DNA of 64,000 nucleotides from JAWWOW01 sp033851265 (GTDB lineage: Bacteria; Actinomycetota; Actinomycetes; JAWWOW01): positions 1 through 64,000 of the forward strand of contig JAWWOW010000016.1 of the NCBI GenBank assembly GCA_033851265.1, in the 5' to 3' direction. The notes beneath the pieces are model-generated. The model searched no databases. It was not told where the DNA came from and saw nothing but the letters and a program-made list of their open reading frames with translations. A program made the translations under genes and the position numbers. Below are positions 62,070-64,000 of this stretch, one piece after another; the first letter of the stretch is position 1, and each line of letters opens with the position of its first letter.

Positions 62070-62129
62070 GCGAAAAATGGCCGGCGTTAGGGGGAGAGGT
62101 TCCGTGACGGGACCACGGGGGCCGGTGCG

Positions 62130-62636
62130 ATGACAAGCCGGGAGCCCCGGGCTCAGGCCGCCTACGCAGAGCTCATCCTCGCTCTCGTGGACGCGCGCGC
62201 CGACCCAGCGACGACGCGTTTCGACCACGAGCTCGCCCAAGCCATCGAAGACGGCCGCATCGACCCGGAGACCGCGCGGACCTTGCGTTGGTGGCAACGA
62301 GAGTCGGTGCGCGGTGTCCGGGATCACCTTGCCGACGTACTGCCGCCACTACTGGGTTCGCTCGAGGCCGCTGCCGCACAGGCAGCAACGGACGCGCAGT
62401 CGTCGGAAGAACTGTGGCGCGACACCTTGTCTGGAGCTTCAACAAAACCAGAAACAACGACAGATGTTTCGGCCGAACGGGCTACCGAATCCGGACAAGA
62501 TGTCGCATCACAACCACGTGTCCTCAACCTTCCGATCGATCTCACCGATCGACGACGCAGGATGGTTGTCGCCGGCTTGGTCTCCGCAAGCGGGGCTACC
62601 GCACCGCGCGGCGCAAGTCAGGAAGGACGCAGATGA
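62130..62636 (+). CDS. Uncharacterised soluble protein, operon with 62633 gene
   Basis: I do not recognise this family. The 168-residue product has an acidic, Ala-rich, mostly helical N-terminal half (YAELILALVDARADPATTRF to LLGSLEAAAAQAATDAQ) and a disordered Ser/Thr-rich C-terminal half with a conserved-looking VLNLPIDLTDRRRRMVVAGL patch. There is no signal peptide or membrane helix. It overlaps the next gene by four bases (ATGA), so the two products are probably made together. Confidence 0.7.
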   Translation: MTSREPRAQAAYAELILALVDARADPATTRFDHELAQAIEDGRIDPETARTLRWWQRESVRGVRDHLADVLPPLLGSLEAAAAQAATDAQSSEELWRDTLSGASTKPETTTDVSAERATESGQDVASQPRVLNLPIDLTDRRRRMVVAGLVSASGATAPRGASQEGRR

Positions 62637-63280
62637 CAGTGACGACGCTGCGCCTCCTCCCCGACCTCGAAGACGCACTGCGTCAAATCCCCGGGATCAA
62701 AGCGGCGAGTGTTGTTACGTCGGCGGACGCCACGCCTACCGAGATCCACGTGCTCGCGAATACGGCGAAGTCTGCGAAGCAGATCGTCCGCGACATTCAG
62801 TCGCTGGCGATGGCGCGCTATGACCTGGACATCGACCATCGCATCGTCAGCGTCGTGCAGTTCGATGAACCCGATGAGGGTGACAGCGCGGAAGCTGACA
62901 TCGCACCACCGCGGCCCGTTGTGTCCGGCATCACCATCCACATGTCAGGCGAGACTGCGACAGCCACCATCACGGTGACCCTTGGTGGCGGCAGCTTTGA
63001 AGGCTCTGCGTCAGGATCCGCGTCGTTGTCCGCTCGCCCTCGCCTCGTCGCCAACGCCACGCTCGGTGCTCTGCATGAGTTGTTGGGCACGCCTGCTGAG
63101 GTCGACCACGCCGCAGTGGTTCAGGTGGGCGGCCGGGCCGTCGCCGTCAGCGTGCTGACACTGAACGTTCCACGCCAGGGCGAGCAGCTAATGACGGGCA
63201 GCGCGCTCGTCCGCGGCGACGAAGCCGATGCCGTTGCCCGCAGCGTTCTCGATGCCCTTAACCGACGACTGGCCGGCTGA
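62633..63280 (+). CDS. Uncharacterised two-part protein upstream of bL37
   Basis: This 215 aa protein is from the ATG at 62633, with GGAAGGA upstream. Residues 1-75 (LEDALRQIPGIKAASVVTSA, TEIHVLANTAKSAKQIVRDI, YDLDIDHRIVSVVQ) look like a small alpha/beta ferredoxin-like domain of the kind used for ligand or self-association. Residues 95-215 form a second alpha/beta part with ITIHMSGETATATITVTLGG and VVQVGGRAVAVSVLT. No catalytic motif or membrane segment. Similar proteins occur in other actinobacteria in my recollection, but no function is known to me. Confidence 0.72.
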   Translation: MTVTTLRLLPDLEDALRQIPGIKAASVVTSADATPTEIHVLANTAKSAKQIVRDIQSLAMARYDLDIDHRIVSVVQFDEPDEGDSAEADIAPPRPVVSGITIHMSGETATATITVTLGGGSFEGSASGSASLSARPRLVANATLGALHELLGTPAEVDHAAVVQVGGRAVAVSVLTLNVPRQGEQLMTGSALVRGDEADAVARSVLDALNRRLAG

Positions 63281-63335
63281 GAAATCTCGGTCCGTGTGAG
63301 GATGGGCGCTCCGCACGCAGTCCAGGAGGTTCTCG

Positions 63336-63410
63336 ATGGCCAAGCGCGCCCGTAAGCGCCGCGCCCGCAAGAAGCGCAAGGCGAACCACGGCCGGCGGCC
63401 TAACGCCTAG
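63336..63410 (+). CDS. 50S ribosomal protein bL37 (24 residues)
   Basis: ATG at 63336 to TAG at 63408 encodes MAKRARKRRARKKRKANHGR followed by RPNA. The pattern of basic residues and the ending KANHG-RPNA match bL37, the tiny extra large-subunit protein found in mycobacterial ribosome structures. AGGAGG (63323-63328) gives a perfect Shine-Dalgarno sequence with 7-base spacing. It is normally missed by gene callers because of its length. Half the residues are Arg or Lys, consistent with burial in rRNA. Confidence 0.9.
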   Translation: MAKRARKRRARKKRKANHGRRPNA

Positions 63411-63449
63411 CCGGCCTCGACATGCAGCAGGCGCCCGAACGCCTAGTTC

Positions 63450-64000
63450 TTAGCGGGCTGCGGGCTCTCCGTGCCGCGCAACCCAGGCGGTCCACGCGCT
63501 CGTCACCATGTCCCGCAGGTCGAATTTCGCGGTCCAGCCCAACTCCGCGCGGATGCGATCGACGGCCGCCACGATGCGGGCGGGATCACCCGGCCGCCGC
63601 GCAACGATCTCCGGCTCGACCGAGAGCCCGGTGACCTCGGCCACCATCTTCATGACGTCGAGGACGCTCGAACCCTCACCTCGCCCGATGTTGTACGTCG
63701 CCGATGCGCCGCCACCGACAAGGTGGCGAAGCGCAGCAACGTGCGCATCTGCAATGTCCGCCACGTGTACGTAGTCGCGAATGCAGGTGCCGTCCGGCGT
63801 CGGGTAGTCCGCGCCGAAAACCCGCGGTGACTCCCGCGCGCTCAGAGCTTGGAACACCAATGGGATGAGATTGAAGACGCCGGGATCGCCGAGGTCAGCC
63901 GACGCGGCGCCCGCAACGTTGAAGTAGCGCAGTGAAATCACGCGTAGGTCGGTGACCGCCGCGACGTTGTGGCCAATCCATTCGCCAATGAGTTTCGTCT
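63450..64000 (-). CDS. galE: UDP-glucose 4-epimerase, C-terminal part (5' end outside window)
   Basis: The frame continues to the window edge, so the start is missing. The readable product includes TKLIGEWI (just after the missing YxxxK active-site Tyr region), ISLRYFNVAGA, PDGTCIRDYVHVADIADAHV and the C-terminal YNIGRGEGSSVLDVMKMV, all GalE signatures of the extended short-chain dehydrogenases. It would interconvert UDP-glucose and UDP-galactose for cell-wall galactan or polysaccharide. It converges with bL37 across 39 bases. Confidence 0.93.
   Translation of the reverse strand, partial: TKLIGEWIGHNVAAVTDLRVISLRYFNVAGAASADLGDPGVFNLIPLVFQALSARESPRVFGADYPTPDGTCIRDYVHVADIADAHVAALRHLVGGGASATYNIGRGEGSSVLDVMKMVAEVTGLSVEPEIVARRPGDPARIVAAVDRIRAELGWTAKFDLRDMVTSAWTAWVARHGEPAAR

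Larger units (their letters stand above)
61497..62129. other. Lower-GC region without a recognised gene
   Basis: A 633-base stretch separates the HD-GYP gene from the gene at 62130. It contains two perfect inverted repeats, a possible 52-codon gene with a good ribosome site, and a -10 like TACCCT. Base composition from about 61690 to 62060 is visibly richer in A and T than the rest of the window. No tRNA, riboswitch or transposon remnant was recognised. Confidence 0.6.

Noticed and set aside
61882..62136. 84-codon minus-strand frame in the intergenic region
   Set aside because: No ribosome site, no motif, and it crosses the start of the plus-strand gene at 62130; kept out of the feature list.

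Overview
The window comes from a high-GC member of the Actinomycetota. The evidence is the gene content and order: a full atp operon preceded by wecA, glyA, tsaC, prmC, prfA, rpmE and rho; a lysA-hom-thrC-thrB block; the fused 2-oxoglutarate decarboxylase/dehydrogenase Kgd; a WhiB1-type iron-sulfur regulator next to a PdtaS-type kinase; a nickel superoxide dismutase with its maturation protease; and the 24-residue ribosomal protein bL37. I cannot fix the genus from sequence alone. Many genes start on GTG, and at least eleven have a TANNNT hexamer 6 or 7 bases before the start codon, the usual signature of leaderless transcripts in this phylum.

Layout. 1-131 is the tail of a DUF222/HNH-like gene. 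156-22198 is a nearly unbroken minus-strand housekeeping block: ATP synthase (atpC back to atpZ), wecA, glyA, translation factors, rho, the aspartate-family amino-acid genes, argS and a single-domain response regulator. A tRNA-Arg(CCG) lies divergently at 22222. 22305-27796 is an accessory metabolic cluster: two cytochromes P450 facing inward around a CrtI-like FAD oxidoreductase and an acyl-CoA dehydrogenase. 27886-31572 is kgd. 31586-36450 holds a glycosyltransferase, a zinc-free MDR oxidoreductase and a polar amino-acid ABC transporter. 36447-38481 holds sodX/sodN, a GNAT enzyme and a CPBP-family membrane protein. 38483-43916 encodes two large exported proteins (M6 protease and metallophosphoesterase), each ending in a sortase-like sorting signal. 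44050-47584 holds rsbW-sigF, a lipid kinase and whiB1.

47574-58269 is the most interesting part. pdtaS diverges from bioA-bioF. An ArsR-SRPBCC regulator diverges from bioD-bioB plus a GNAT protein whose C-terminus carries the Cys/His motif of BsaP, the biotin-synthase auxiliary protein. On the opposite strand lies accC, an enoyl-CoA hydratase, a 71-residue biotin-carrier protein and a pilT-like ATPase. Biotin synthesis and biotin-dependent carboxylation are therefore side by side. A perfect palindrome sits exactly between the -35 and -10 elements of the ArsR promoter and reaches into the bioD promoter, which suggests a dedicated switch for late biotin synthesis.

58288-61496 holds a DUF5317-like membrane protein and two overlapping membrane HD-domain proteins, one an intact HD-GYP and the other degenerate. 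61497-62129 is a lower-GC stretch with strong inverted repeats and a possible small gene. 62130-63410 has two unrecognised genes and bL37. The window ends inside galE.
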